64,000 nt of DNA, taken from assembly GCA_014529385.2 (NCBI GenBank), contig CM043966.1:103301087-103365086 (forward strand), read 5' to 3'. The DNA is from Adiantum capillus-veneris. Its lineage: Eukaryota > Streptophyta > Polypodiopsida > Polypodiales > Pteridaceae. The notes under the pieces were generated by a model, which searched no databases, had not been told where the DNA came from, and was given only the letters and a program-made list of their open reading frames with translations. The position numbers and the translations under genes are program-made. Below, piece by piece: positions 11,016 to 21,559 of this stretch (position 1 is its first letter; the number at the start of each line of letters is the position of its first letter).

Positions 11016-11225
11016 TTATATATAAAGAGGAAAAAAAGAGTTTAAGACAAAAAAAAAGAGCTCTCCCAAGCAAAGCACTAGCAATATCGCTACTCTCCCA
11101 AGCAAAGCACTAGAGATATCGCTATTGCTTTGCCTGGGAGAGCTCTTTTTTATTTTAGTCTTAAGCTCCTTTACTAGCTTTGCTTGAGAGAGCTCGTTCT
11201 TTTTTTTGTTTGGTATAAACTCCCT
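11016..11225. mobile_element. Small foldback (inverted-repeat) element
   Basis: The left arm contains AAGAGCTCTCCCAAGCAAAG (near 11057) and the right arm its inverse, CTTTGCCTGGGAGAGCTCTT (near 11130). CTTAAGACT/AGTTTAAGAC blocks outside extend the pairing. A second AAGCAAAGCACTAG unit lies in the centre. It looks like a foldback or MITE-like structure of ~200 bp; no target duplication was identified. Confidence 0.45.
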
Positions 11226-11242
11226 TTTCATTTCTCTTCCCC

Positions 11243-11312
<70 letters not shown>

Positions 11313-11529
11313 CCTACCAGAGTAAAAAAAACCCAAGAGTAAAGTGTTTTTAACCGGCTGAAATTGTAAAATCTCGACTATAATTGAGTTGTCCTTGAAG
11401 AAAATCGAGAAACTCACTAGCTTTAGTGTAAATACCGGCAAAACCTTCATGTTTTACCTAAAAATCGAGAGGATTTCAAGTTTGCCCTTATTTTCTTCGG
11501 TTAGGGAAAATGTATTTTTCTAGTGCGGC

Positions 11530-11592
<63 letters not shown>

Positions 11593-11688
11593 CATTACTA
11601 CTGTCTCTACGCCCCCTATCTCCCCATTATCTTCCTCTCCATCCATCCATCCCTCTCTCCCCCCCCCCCCCCCCCCGCTCCCCCCCTC
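11226..11688. repeat. Poly-C and (CT)n tracts with short unique spacer
   Basis: Poly-C followed by (CT)n occurs at about 11240-11306 and again at 11533-11591, with a third C run at 11660-11676. The ~225 bp between the first two contains no recognisable feature. Poly-C/CT translations in this region are not genes. Confidence 0.8.
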
Positions 11689-11795
11689 TCATTGGTCCAC
11701 CTCCAAGGCCATCCAATAGGATTGGGTACACCTTGTGGGAATCTGGGCTAGGGAGCTGACATGTGTCCCTCTTTCCCCTTGTGTACAAAGGGAGC

Positions 11796-11828
<33 letters not shown>

Positions 11829-12183
11829 TTTCTCTCTCATCCCCTACTTCTTGGGCTCGCCCCCTCCTATGTAGGGCTTGACAAAGACTTTTGGGACACA
11901 CACAAAGCATCCAATTTTCCCTAAAGTTGACCTTTGGACACAACCTTTGAATTTTGGAACCTTAGCATTTTGGAAGTCTTAATGGGATGAACCTTAAGGT
12001 ATTATAAGCCCATTGTTGCACATAGCTCTTTTACAGATGGCCCCCCCTTTGGATCCCTACTGTGCCCAGTCTACTAACTTAACCAATATTCTAGCTTTTT
12101 CTCCCTTGGCACTTCCCCATATTAAATGATGAGTTTAACATGAGAAAATCATTTAGGAGAATTAGATATTGATTATTATGACA
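11689..12183 (-). repeat. 3' LTR (partial) of a minus-strand gypsy element
   Basis: Read on the minus strand it begins TGTCATAATAA at 12183, directly after a polypurine tract. About 495 bp match the segment 28554-29062 closely, including a shared (GT)n run (11797-11826 here). It is cut at 11689 by the C-rich tract, so the LTR is incomplete; the other copy suggests a full length near 1.58 kb. Confidence 0.7.
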
Positions 12184-12199
12184 TTACCTCTCTCTTGAA
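12184..12199 (-). promoter_or_regulatory. Polypurine tract of the minus-strand gypsy element
   Basis: The minus strand reads AAGAGAGAGGTAA immediately before the LTR start TGTCATAATAA. This is the usual position of the plus-strand primer of LTR elements. Confidence 0.6.
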
Positions 12200-12538
12200 A
12201 TCATAGTTGTCCTCGACTATGGTGTAGAGAAGATAAAGCATATTCATGAGTCCTTTTTCTTAGTGGGTAGAGGATCCCTATGTTACCCTACGCCATCGTT
12301 CCAGAATGGATGACTAGTCCATTTGGTGCTTGAGATCCTGAGGCTGCCGCAAGCATGTCTGCACATTAGTCCTATCAATCTTCTATAGTAGAGTGACAAG
12401 CTCTACTTGGTGTTCGGGAGACGTAGTCTCCGCAAACTTGATCTAAGCATGCATACTACTTCATTTTTGTGCACAATAAAGAAAAAGAGAGTTTTATAAG
12501 ACAAAAACTTTGTTCATTTTTAACATTTGTACATTTGC
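12200..12538 (-). other. 3' untranslated region of the minus-strand gypsy element
   Basis: Non-coding stretch between the polypurine tract and the end of the pol remains. No other feature was seen. Confidence 0.45.
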
Positions 12539-14180
12539 TTACTCTTGGGAAGCATTGACAAGGTTTAGGTTATCCCTTAATTGTATGCCTTGCATCCATC
12601 TAGTATATTCAAAAGGATAATTTTTAAACTTAATAAGATATCTGTGGATAGCCTTACCGCTTCTTAGTACCTTGTCTTCATGTTGGAGAATGGACTCGAA
12701 CTGCAACACCTCTTCTTGGTCCTCGATCTCCGGTGGGTCTTCAATAGTTGGTTCTTGAGGTGGCTCTCCTTTGTAAGGCTTTAGTAGGCTCACATGGAAA
12801 GCATTGTGTATGAGCCAATGGTTGGGAAACTTGAGTTAATAGGCCATCTCATTGATTGGTCTAAGAATTTGGAAGGGACCATAGTACCTTTTTGCTAACT
12901 TAGCATAGTACTTTTGGTGTCCCGTAGGATTCTTGCCCGTCGTGTGCCTTAATCGAGCCTTGGGAATTTTGAGTAAGACCCAATCATTTTCTTTAAAGGC
13001 TTGGGATCTTCTATACTTGTCAGTAGCAGCCTTTTGCCTTTGCTGTGAGATAGAGATAACATCCTTAATCTTTTGGAAAGATTCTTGTAGGTCTCAGCTA
13101 TACTCATCTGCAGCAGCGAAGATCTTCCCATGTACCTTAAGTAGCAAGGGACTTTTTGATCTTCCCTCAATTACCTCAAAAGGTGCTTTTCCCGTGGAAG
13201 TATGTATAGTGTTATTGTAGGCATACTCCACTAAGGGTAAGTACTTATCCCATTGGGATCTTTGATCTACTTCCGTTACATAGGCTTTTAGTAGATCCAG
13301 AATTGTTAGGTTAGCTATTTCACTTTGGCCATCCGTTTGCGGGTGATAGGCCGAAGAGAAGTTTAGTCTTGTTCCTAAATTCTCAAAGAGACCCTTCCAG
13401 AAATTACTGGTCATTCTAGGATCTCTATCCGACACTATGGACATTGGCAATCCATGGTACTTGAAAATTTGTGAAATGAAAGGGTTGCCATTTGATGGGC
13501 TTTGATAGTCTTTTTGACAGGTATAAAATGAGCTTGTTTACTGAACCTGTCTACTATCCTCCATATTCCCGTATTCCCATGGATAGACTTAGGCAATCCA
13601 AAGATAAAATCCATGGATATGCTCTCCCATGGTGAATTAGGGATTGGAAAGGGTTGAAGCAATCCAGGTTGCTTCCCTCTATAAAATTTTGTCTTTTGGC
13701 ATACCGCACATTTAGAAACATACTCTTGTATGTTTGCTTTCATAGTAGGCTAATAGAAATATGTTTCAATTCCCTTTAGGGTAGATCCCTCTATGCCCCG
13801 CATAAGGAGGAGCATGAGATTCATACATTACTTTCTCACATAGTGAGCTAGTAACGCATAATCTATTGCTGTAGAGAAGATAAACATCTTGTAAAGTAAA
13901 TGGTTCCTCTTTCTGCCCTAGTACAAGGGCTGAAATCACATCTCTAAAATCCGGATCAATAGCATACTCATCTATCATAGAAGATAGATCATTGTAAGTT
14001 GCTATGGAAACCGCATTCACTCTCGGCCGTCTTGATAGTGCATCGGCTACTTGATGATGCTTGCCAGCAATGTGAGCAATATGAAAATGAAATTGCGAAA
14101 GGAAATTTGCCCACCTCATTTGTTTGTCAGAGAGCTTGGTCTGCGTCCTGAAGTACTTAAGACTTTGGTGACAGTGGCTT
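12539..14180 (-). pseudogene. Gypsy pol remains: RNase H end, integrase, chromodomain
   Basis: Reading leftwards from ~14180: an RNase H C-terminus (SLKYFRTQTKL, QVADALSRRP); the integrase zinc-finger region (H...H, CAVCQKTK); the integrase core with DFIFGLPK, IVDRFSKQ, SDRDPRM and YHPQTDGQSE; and finally a chromodomain-like tail (LIKFKNYPFEYTRWM, ~12590-12650). Frames change near 13450-13490, 13094 and 12794, and the integrase core carries damage, so this is dead. Reverse transcriptase and protease are absent: the gag piece at 21766-22478 was joined directly to RNase H before the hAT element inserted. Confidence 0.8.
14173..14180. other. Target-site duplication AGTGGCTT (left), hAT-type element
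   Basis: AGTGGCTT (extendable to AGTGGCTTTG) occurs here and at 21756-21765. Eight bases is the duplication size of hAT transposases. Removing 14181-21763 gives a continuous gypsy sequence. Confidence 0.75.
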
Positions 14181-14279
14181 TGCTGCGTTGCATTTATACG
14201 CCCGTATAACAAAAATTATACGTATAAAACATCAATATATGCCGTATTTCTGAATAATTACCGAATATCCGTATAAAAC
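14181..14279. repeat. Left terminal region rich in CGTATAA/TTATACG
   Basis: TATACGCCCGTATAA and ATTATACGTATAAAA are palindromic words within the first 60 bp. The right terminus has the matching ACGGCCGTATAATTTAG. They could be terminal recognition sequences for the transposase. Confidence 0.55.
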
Positions 14280-14282
14280 AGT

Positions 14283-14385
14283 TTTCGATCGAGATATTTT
14301 TCGATCGAAAACTATTTCGATCGAAAAATATCTCGATCGAAAAACTGTATATATATACAATCATCGCTGTATTCGATCGAAAAGC
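14283..14385. repeat. TTTCGATCGAAAA subterminal repeats (left)
   Basis: Five closely spaced copies of the palindrome TTCGATCGAAAA or its variants (TCGATCGAGATA, TCTCGATCGAAAA). Copies also occur near the other end at 21560-21625. Confidence 0.75.
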
Positions 14386-14526
14386 ATTGTGGACATTTTT
14401 TGGAGTTTGGGGAGCTTGGATCCTTTGAGAGATTAGCAGATAGCAAAAACCTCTTCGGTTTACAGTGGTTTTCAGGTATATTTTTCAGTAAATTCTAACT
14501 TTTTTTTGTGTTGTGCCAGACTTGTG

Positions 14527-14796
14527 TGGTGCAGTAGTTTCGGCTCTCACCACAAAGTTGGCTTGCAGGTCGTAGGCCACTTCGTGGTGTGTAGCCATAT
14601 GGCTCACTCCAGAGGTGTGTAGAATATAGTTTCCTTTTCGTGGTGTGTAGTTATATAACTCACTCCAGGGAAGGCTTAGGGTAAATTTAGATTCTCACTC
14701 GTATGGTGTAGTAGTATATCTCTCACCATAGAGATGAGTTAGGATTAGAGGTCGACTCCTGGAGTATAGTAGGCATGATGCTACACCTCTCACTTC
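14527..14796. repeat. Left array of TGGTG...CTCACCA dyads
   Basis: Five imperfect dyads of about 25-37 bp start TGGTG or TGGAG and end CTCACCA, CTCACTCCA or CTCACTTCA, at 14527, 14585, 14641, 14704 and 14760. Looser versions continue at about 15059, 15360, 15436 and 15557 (GTGCTGAGAGCATCTCACAC). They are candidate transposase-binding sites or hairpins. Confidence 0.6.
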
Positions 14797-14802
14797 AGAG
14801 TG

Positions 14803-15390
14803 GCCTATAAAATTTACAATCTTAAAGTAAATCATGATTGATTATTCTACGTAGAAGCACAAAGATTAACGTTCGTCATTTTAAGGTGTAGAGATGCATA
14901 CTTTATGCCCTCTTCATCTTAATTCCACTTTCGTTATTTTTGTGCTTCTATTTCTGTAGTAACATCATTGTTCATCATCAGATGACTTGGTATTACTCTG
15001 AACGTAGATATATACAACAATTGATTTACATTTGAGATTGTTGAGCTGTTTGCTGATGGTTGTGTTGTGCGTTCCACACACTCCATTAGAAATAGCTTAT
15101 AAAATTTACAATTTTAGATTAAGTTTTTCTGTCATATGTGTTACATAGAAACACAAGCGTTACCACTCTTTATATTAAGAGTGAAGAGATGCATATTTTC
15201 ATGCCCTCTTCATCTTAATGTGACATACTGGTTACTCGTGTGTTTTCATATTCCAAAAGAACATCATTTTTCATCATTAAATGACTTGGTGTTGTTTTGG
15301 ACGTAAACACATACGATAGATAACTTACATCTGTAATTGTTAATTTATCCGCTGATAGTTGTGTTGTGAGTTCCACACACTTTATCAGGG
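14803..15390. repeat. Two tandem ~290-bp units with internal hairpins
   Basis: Unit 1 (14803-15095) and unit 2 (15096-15390) share the order TATAAAATTTACAAT, an inverted repeat ending in CACAA/TTGTG words, GAGATGCATA, CCCTCTTCATCTTAAT, ATGACTTGGT and TTCCACACAC. Each unit contains a stem whose arms are ~100 bp apart (GAAACACAAGCGTTACCA against its inverse near 15230 in unit 2). Confidence 0.65.
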
Positions 15391-15582
15391 ATTAGATTGA
15401 TAAAAACTATCAATCTATTTTACAACAGCATCCAAGACTTGTGCTGAGAATATCTCACACTAGCTGAGCTGTTCACATGTACGATTTTCCAACCCTTTAG
15501 ATGTAATTTCTTTCATCATCTCACACTTCTGCACATATCAGGGTCCAGTTCTTGTGCTGAGAGCATCTCACACTCCCGGCCC

Positions 15583-15633
<51 letters not shown>

Positions 15634-15832
15634 ATTTAATTTTCATGGTCGATTCGCACAATGTGGTTTGAAATCATAAGGTTTTCTTTAATTTGCAATA
15701 ATTTAATATTGTTTAATAAATTTGTATCATCATTTAATATATATAGGGTTAAAACTCATTATATAATAACTATGTTACTATGGTGTAAAATCTTTTCATA
15801 AGATTCTTAATTTATAATTTTGTCATACAGAT
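15391..15832 (+). promoter_or_regulatory. Leader/promoter region with (CT)n ending in a splice acceptor
   Basis: Non-coding AT-rich sequence with (CT)n at 15587-15632. It ends TTTGTCATACAG followed by ATATGG, a good plant 3' splice site directly before the kinase start. An upstream non-coding leader exon is therefore likely but not located. Confidence 0.45.
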
Positions 15833-17180
15833 ATGGCAGACATAAAGCTAGCGAAACATCAACGAAAGTTTGTCTCCAAAGTGATTGTGAGACACTTTAA
15901 TTACATGTAAGAGGCAGAGATTAGGCGTTGTTTAAACCCCGTCGCTCCGGAGCATTTTTATCAGCTTACAGAGACTCTGACCAAGTCTGTGTTTGAGCAA
16001 CTCTAGGCAGAGTTTGCACCAGCTATTTTTGACATAGCCCTCTTGACATCAGGTGCTTTAGTAAACATGGTCAAACAAACCATTGGACAGATCATGAAAA
16101 CCTTTCAAGAACTGAAAAATCCTGCAACAATTACTTCCTTGCCAAACATAGCTAAGCACATATATCTTGTGCAACAGCTTTACACGGAGTTCAAGAGCAA
16201 GGAAAAGTTAGAAAGAGAAGCAAAGCGTGCAAGAGTGGAAGCCAGCTCTTCTGAAGCTGCTGTTGAACCAGAAATCATTCTTAGAACAGAGCCTGTAGCG
16301 TCATCTGTTGCTACATTAGACCTCTCTCAGCTACCACCTATTTTACACCTTTTACCCGACACAGCCGTCTTCAATATCCAAGCTCCACAGCTGGGAGAGG
16401 GAAGATGGGCACATGTGAAGCGTGTGGGTGTCACACATCCCGCTTTCAAAGATCAAGTGTATGTTGCAAAAGTGTTCAAAGTACACTTACATGGGCCCAC
16501 CATGGAGCAACAGGTCAAAGATGAAGCAACAATTTTGGATATTTCACCGAGGTATTATCTACCCTCTTGCCATGGTGCGCCACGTGGAGTGACCAATGCT
16601 CATTTCACAATTTTGGAATGGCGGCCATGTGGAGCAATGGATCAAAGAATGCACTGCAGACGACAGCCAACCTGTCATTTGCGATTACGTACTCACTGCA
16701 GGAACATTAGAGCTATTCCAAGAGAATATTTTGCAGATCATCAATGCTCTCCTCCAAACTCTAAAGTATATACATACGCATAACTACCTCCACAATGATC
16801 TACACTCTCGCAATATGATGCTGCATTTTGGTGAAAAAGGTGTTTACACCGGCATTGTGGATTGGGGTTCATGCACCAAAACAAATACAACAGCCAGTTT
16901 TTCTCCTCTACGCGATATGCAGATAGAAACTAGAAAACAATATGAGAGATATTATCCATGGGTAGCCCCCGAGTGTATATCTAGTAATCCTCCCTCCTGG
17001 ACCAAAGCTATGGATATTTATTCCATGTGTCATACATGTAAACGCATTTTGAAGTGCTTACCAGAGCCCGAAGAACAAAGCAAGAGACATTTTTTGAGTA
17101 ATGTACTTGCTCATCTTGAAACCGGCAAGCGTGTTCATCCAAAACCCAGCCTAATGCTTTTGATCTCTCCTTATGTTTAA
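15833..17180 (+). pseudogene. Protein kinase gene carried by the hAT-type element
   Basis: It is predicted to transfer phosphate to a protein substrate; the target is unknown. Past a ~150-residue N-terminal region the kinase signature runs in order: Gly-loop LGEGRWAHV, catalytic Lys in YVAKVFK, a candidate helix-C Glu in VKDEATIL, catalytic loop HNDLHSRN, metal-binding VDWGSC (DWG instead of DFG), WVAPE and KAMDIYS. The ATG at 15833 follows a splice acceptor and is in frame with the body through TAA (15908) and TAG (16004). A frameshift near 16620-16640 moves the C-terminal half to another frame, which stops at 17180. The breaks look recent because every key residue survives. A host kinase captured by the element and an ancestral element gene are both possible. 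Confidence 0.75.
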
Positions 17181-17411
17181 ATGGTGCCCATACAATGGGT
17201 TACAACATTGTAATGACATCTGGCTTACGACCAGCTGATGATTAATGAAAACAAAGTCTCATGATTTCATCATTGTTTTACTTTTGGTGTCAGATTTAAT
17301 TGTATGTTTAATTGAACAAAAATTGTATATTTGGCATTTGGTATACTGTCCAATGTCAAATTAATTAAATGGGTATTTAAAAGTAATGACATGTTCACCT
17401 GATATGCAGAT
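17181..17411 (+). promoter_or_regulatory. Spacer ending in a splice acceptor before the second cargo gene
   Basis: AT-rich 230-bp spacer. Its last bases, ACCTGATATGCAG, are followed by ATATGG, giving the same CAGATATGG string as at the kinase start. This suggests alternative splicing of one leader to either gene. Confidence 0.5.
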
Positions 17412-18176
17412 ATGGAAGAAGAACTCAACCACGCTGAAGCTCTGGCAATTTTTAAAGAAGAACAAGCTAGATGTGGACAAGCAGATCTTTCTACTATTGC
17501 CAACATTGAAGAAGATGAATCTGAGCTGCAGGGCAAACCATTAACCCTTAAAGAGTGCAAAAAGCTTTGCCCTAATCACTTTGTACGCCATCAACTATTT
17601 CAAATAAGTGGCAATGCAAAAGATACAGCTCCGTTAAAGCTCTCTGATTTGCAACATAAAGAACTGGCACGTGTATTGCTGCAAAGGTTTATACGACAAG
17701 AGAGATGCCTACCAAACAACAACCAAGTAGCAATTTACTTTATCCAGCAATGCTATGTTCGATATGTTTTGCTGAAGAGAGTGGATTGGTCACATCGTCC
17801 AGGCACCGCTGGCGTTGGACGTGGACGCATTGCAGAAAAGGTGGCAGCACGCAATGCAAATAATCCAATGCCTCCTCGCAAGCGTCCTATTGTTTTACTT
17901 CTTGAAGCGTCAGAAACACTGACTGAATTAGCCACCAATGAAGGACAAGACCTTGCCAGCCAAGGAGAAACACCGGACATTCTTCGTGGCCGTATTCTTG
18001 AGCTTGAAATAGAGTTAAGTGATGCACAAGCAAAGCTTCAACGATATGAATCATTCTATGGACCTTTGCCAGATGATACTACCACTTCACATAAAGATGT
18101 TGCTCAACCATCCCCTAAGCTAGGAATTACAGATTTTATCATAGACGAACTTATAACAAATCTATCAAACTCATAA
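17412..18176 (+). CDS. Uncharacterised 254-residue protein of the hAT-type element
   Basis: I do not recognise a family. The protein is open from the ATG at 17412, four bases after a splice acceptor. The N-terminal third is acidic and helical; the middle has NHFVRHQLFQ and a basic Gly/Arg patch (GVGRGRIAEKVAARN). Residues ~195-215 are a Leu/Glu-rich probable coiled coil (RILELEIELSDAQAKL), followed by a Pro/Thr/Ser linker and a hydrophobic C-terminus. There is no signal peptide or membrane segment. Its position between the kinase and the transposase on the kinase strand, with the same acceptor-start string, suggests it works with the kinase or with transposition. Unlike its neighbours it has no stop or frameshift. 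Confidence 0.65.
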   Translation: MEEELNHAEALAIFKEEQARCGQADLSTIANIEEDESELQGKPLTLKECKKLCPNHFVRHQLFQISGNAKDTAPLKLSDLQHKELARVLLQRFIRQERCLPNNNQVAIYFIQQCYVRYVLLKRVDWSHRPGTAGVGRGRIAEKVAARNANNPMPPRKRPIVLLLEASETLTELATNEGQDLASQGETPDILRGRILELEIELSDAQAKLQRYESFYGPLPDDTTTSHKDVAQPSPKLGITDFIIDELITNLSNS

Positions 18177-18341
18177 GTCACTCAGAAGCTTTTTGTAATC
18201 TCAAAATTATATCAAACTCTTTTCGATTGAGTAATTTCCCAGAACCTTGTTGTAATTTCAAACCTACATCGACTTTATGTAATTTTTATTACACAAGATA
18301 TTATCGACAGTTTATATTTGAGTGTGAGTGAATATGTGTGT

Positions 18342-18342
<1 letters not shown>

Positions 18343-18423
<81 letters not shown>
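18343..18423. repeat. (GA)n microsatellite
   Basis: About 36 GA units plus a short interrupted end, in the spacer between the convergent cargo gene and transposase. Confidence 0.9.
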
Positions 18424-18424
<1 letters not shown>

Positions 18425-18505
18425 GTTTTGATGTGAACCACAATGAGATAACACTTTCTTTCGTCATATACAAAAACTTTTTGAGTAAGTATTACAATGG
18501 TACTC

Positions 18506-20575
18506 TCACAAATCATCTCCATCTTCAAAAACTGCAACCATATCATCTACTTCGTCCATATCTGAGCATTCTGAAACTATCTCCCATTCCATATCATCAT
18601 CTTTATCAACTTCTGCAGAAATAGCTTCATGCGTATGGAAGACTCCATATTGCTTTTGAGCAGCTCTAGTTGCAATGTTTTGAGGCTTATAAATAAGTCT
18701 CATATTGCAAAAAACATACGCCAAATCAGCAGCCCGTTTAGTATGAAGTTTGTTTCGCTTTTTAGTGTGCACAAAGTCGAATGCTGACCAGTTTCGCTCA
18801 CAACTTCCACTTGATGCAGCTACTGATAAAACTCTAACTGCAATGTGTTGCAACTCCATTTTCTCTCCACCATACTCCTTCCACCATAAAGGTGCACTTG
18901 TTTTGCCAATGGCATCTATATGCCACGGATCCTGAAACATACCAGTTCTGTTGGCATAATCTACTCGCTGATGAAAAGCTGTTTTTCCATCTTCGTGCCC
19001 TAAGAGTTGGGAGCACACTGTTTTGAAGTCGGACATAACTTCTTTGTTGGCAGATTGCTGATGCATTTGAAACTTAGGATCCAATACAAAAGCCGCATCA
19101 TGCAATGGCGTATGCAACTGCACCCAATGCTTGTTAACAATTGTAATTATGGTAGCTTTATCCTTTGCACCAAAACTGACATTTTCTCTTAGCTTGCGTA
19201 TAGCCTCTGACATATACCAGTAGACCCGACCAAAATTAAAATAATATATGTCAACTACTCTCAAAAGATCTATAAATGGCTTTGACACAGTTACTATTCT
19301 TTCTACATTATGGCATAAGACTGGCGAGTTTACTATTTGCGCACATCGACCAGCTGCTTCCTGATAACTTGGATAATTGCTGAGCCATCCATCCCATCTT
19401 CTGTCTGCTAAGGTTTTCATCAATGCAGGCTTCAACTCTTGCAAAGCAGCAAGAACATAGTATGTCGTAGCAAACCTTGTCGCGCAAAATATTTGCAAAG
19501 CTTTATTTGGTGACTTGGTTCAAAAAAGAGCATATGAAAATTGATGCTCTCTAATGAATTTCACCACATGATTTGCATCCAATAAAGTTTGCTTCACACA
19601 TGCCATTTTACCAATATATTTTAAAAGAAAATTTAAAGTGTGAGCTGCACATGGTACCCAAGAAATCTCTGGATACTTGACTTGAATAGCTCTTCCTGCT
19701 CCTTTGTAGTTGGCCACATTATCTGTGACAATAACAGTCACATTCTTTGGTCCACCTGCCTTTGCAATTGCACGCTCATACACCCCTGCTAGGTAGGTGA
19801 TAGTCTTCTCTTTCAATGAGCTGTCAATTTCTTCCACGAACATAGTCCCTCTAGGGTTAATAAGCATTACATTGATTAAAGGTTTTTTCTGACAGTTAGT
19901 CCATCCATCCAATGCTATGGGGCATCCATATGCTGGAACAAACTCTAGAACTGTGCGTTTGAGAATGGCTTCAATACTGTCTTTGACTTTATCAAGATAT
20001 TCAGTTTGCATGCCACACACAACAAATGCTCGTGTCCATTTTAAATGCAACTCAAGCAACCATTGTTTACCTAATGCTTCAGGCATTGTCTGTCCATTGG
20101 ATGACGCTCTGCCGGATTTGCTTGTGCTAGGAACTCTTCCTGATGTAGAAGCATGTCCATGAAGAGGGTTCAATTGAGAACTTTGATAATTTACTTGAGT
20201 GGTACACACCTCTTCTGTTGCCTCATTGCATACAGATGGTTCAATATTTGCATGAATATCTTTAGAAACATCACCTTTATGTTTAGCTGTAAGAATCAAC
20301 TTTACTTTGCGAGAATACATGGCAAATTTTTCATCAATATCTTTTGGTGGTGCCCCGCACTTTTCAACATTTCCAGGGACTTTAAATAAATGCTCTTTAA
20401 TTCTGGTTGCATTACCACTGAACTCGTGGCCACAAGATTTACATTTAAGTCGAGATGTATTTCTCCTAGCTTTCAACTCATGCACATAACTCCACTCTTG
20501 TCCTTTCACCATGATGCACAAAAGTAATTTGCTAGTAAAAACAAAGTCAATGATCATTTTCATAATCAAAATCAA
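18506..20575 (-). pseudogene. hAT transposase (BED finger, DUF659, hATC)
   Basis: It catalyses excision and insertion of the element. Reading leftwards, the likely start is the Met before VKGQEWSYV. A BED-type zinc finger follows (LKCKSCGHEF ... IKEHLFK), then a DUF659 region (PIALDGWTNCQKK, VTVIVTDNVANYKGAG), then TRFATTYYVL. The C-terminal hATC dimerisation region holds APLWWKEYG, ASSGSCERNWSAF and KKRNKLHTKRA. The C-terminal tail is strongly acidic. A single in-frame TGA near 19520 splits the gene into two open halves in the same frame; at that place related proteins have ordinary coding sequence. No intron is obvious. Convergent with the cargo genes. Confidence 0.85.
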
Positions 20576-21555
20576 TTAAAATAGTAAATTAATTTAACTA
20601 ACAATGATTGAACAAAATTAAAATAATTAAAAACAATGATTGAACAAAAATACAATAATAAAAAACAATACCATTGGATTACATATAAACTGCATCAATT
20701 TATCTAAAGTGCAAGCTTGTAGCTTTAACACATTACGATAATCAATAATTACAATTAAATCAAGTATTAAAATGATTATCATTATAAATTGTTATACATA
20801 CAAGAGCTATAAGTGACATTTTTAAATGTCAAAATGATAATCACTTACAATACTTGATAATTATCGTATCTATGTAAAGTGCGAACAAAAAGTTCTTACA
20901 CTTTACCATAGATTTTTAAGCGATTATCTATCTACAATGGGAGCATGTGTATGCTCTCACACAGTACGGTAGATTTTGCAGTCCAAATAAAGATAAGAGA
21001 ATATCAATATTTTTGGACATGTTTTTCCTAAATTTTTACTCTAGTGAGAGCATAGCAGCGTGAATAGCTCTACACAAAACGGAAAATAATAATTTTGTTT
21101 CATTATATTCATTTTTAAGTGAAAAAATCTCTACACATCAAAATCGAACTTTAAATTACATAAAATTAAATTTTATGTAATTATATTTTTAAACTAATTA
21201 TCTCATGTGAGAGTACACTCTACACACAACGATAATATCTTACTTTTTTTTTATTAGTCACTTTCAAGTGTCAATTAATTGAACACATTGACAAGTGATT
21301 CTTATAATTACAGTTTGTATCAGGTGAGAGATTAAACTCTTCACAAAATACAAACTTTCAACTATTTACTAAGTTTTTCAAAAAAATTCATAAATTTGAA
21401 TCACAAAACTTAAATTCTATTGAATATTAATTTTTATTTAATTCAAATTGTTTCATTTTATTAAAAAATACTTTTTTGATCGTTTGGTGAGAGTACTCAC
21501 TTGGAAAAGTGAATGTGAAAGATGGTGTGAGGCTTGTCGCGTGCTGCTATATATA
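20576..21555. repeat. Right subterminal AT-rich region with GTGAGAG dyads
   Basis: Non-coding. Dyads mirror those at the left end: GTGAGAG or its complement at about 20955-20975, 21044, 21206, 21315 and 21487, usually followed within 20-30 bp by CTCTACACA or CTCTTCACA. A long imperfect stem around ATTATCATT/AATGATAATC lies near 20740-20850. This is also the likely promoter region of the transposase. Confidence 0.55.
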
Positions 21556-21559
21556 CTAA

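Noticed and set aside
15833-17180. Kinase as an ordinary host gene
   Set aside because: It lies between the two subterminal repeat sets of one transposon that interrupts a gypsy element and is convergent with its transposase. A captured origin remains possible but the present copy is element cargo.
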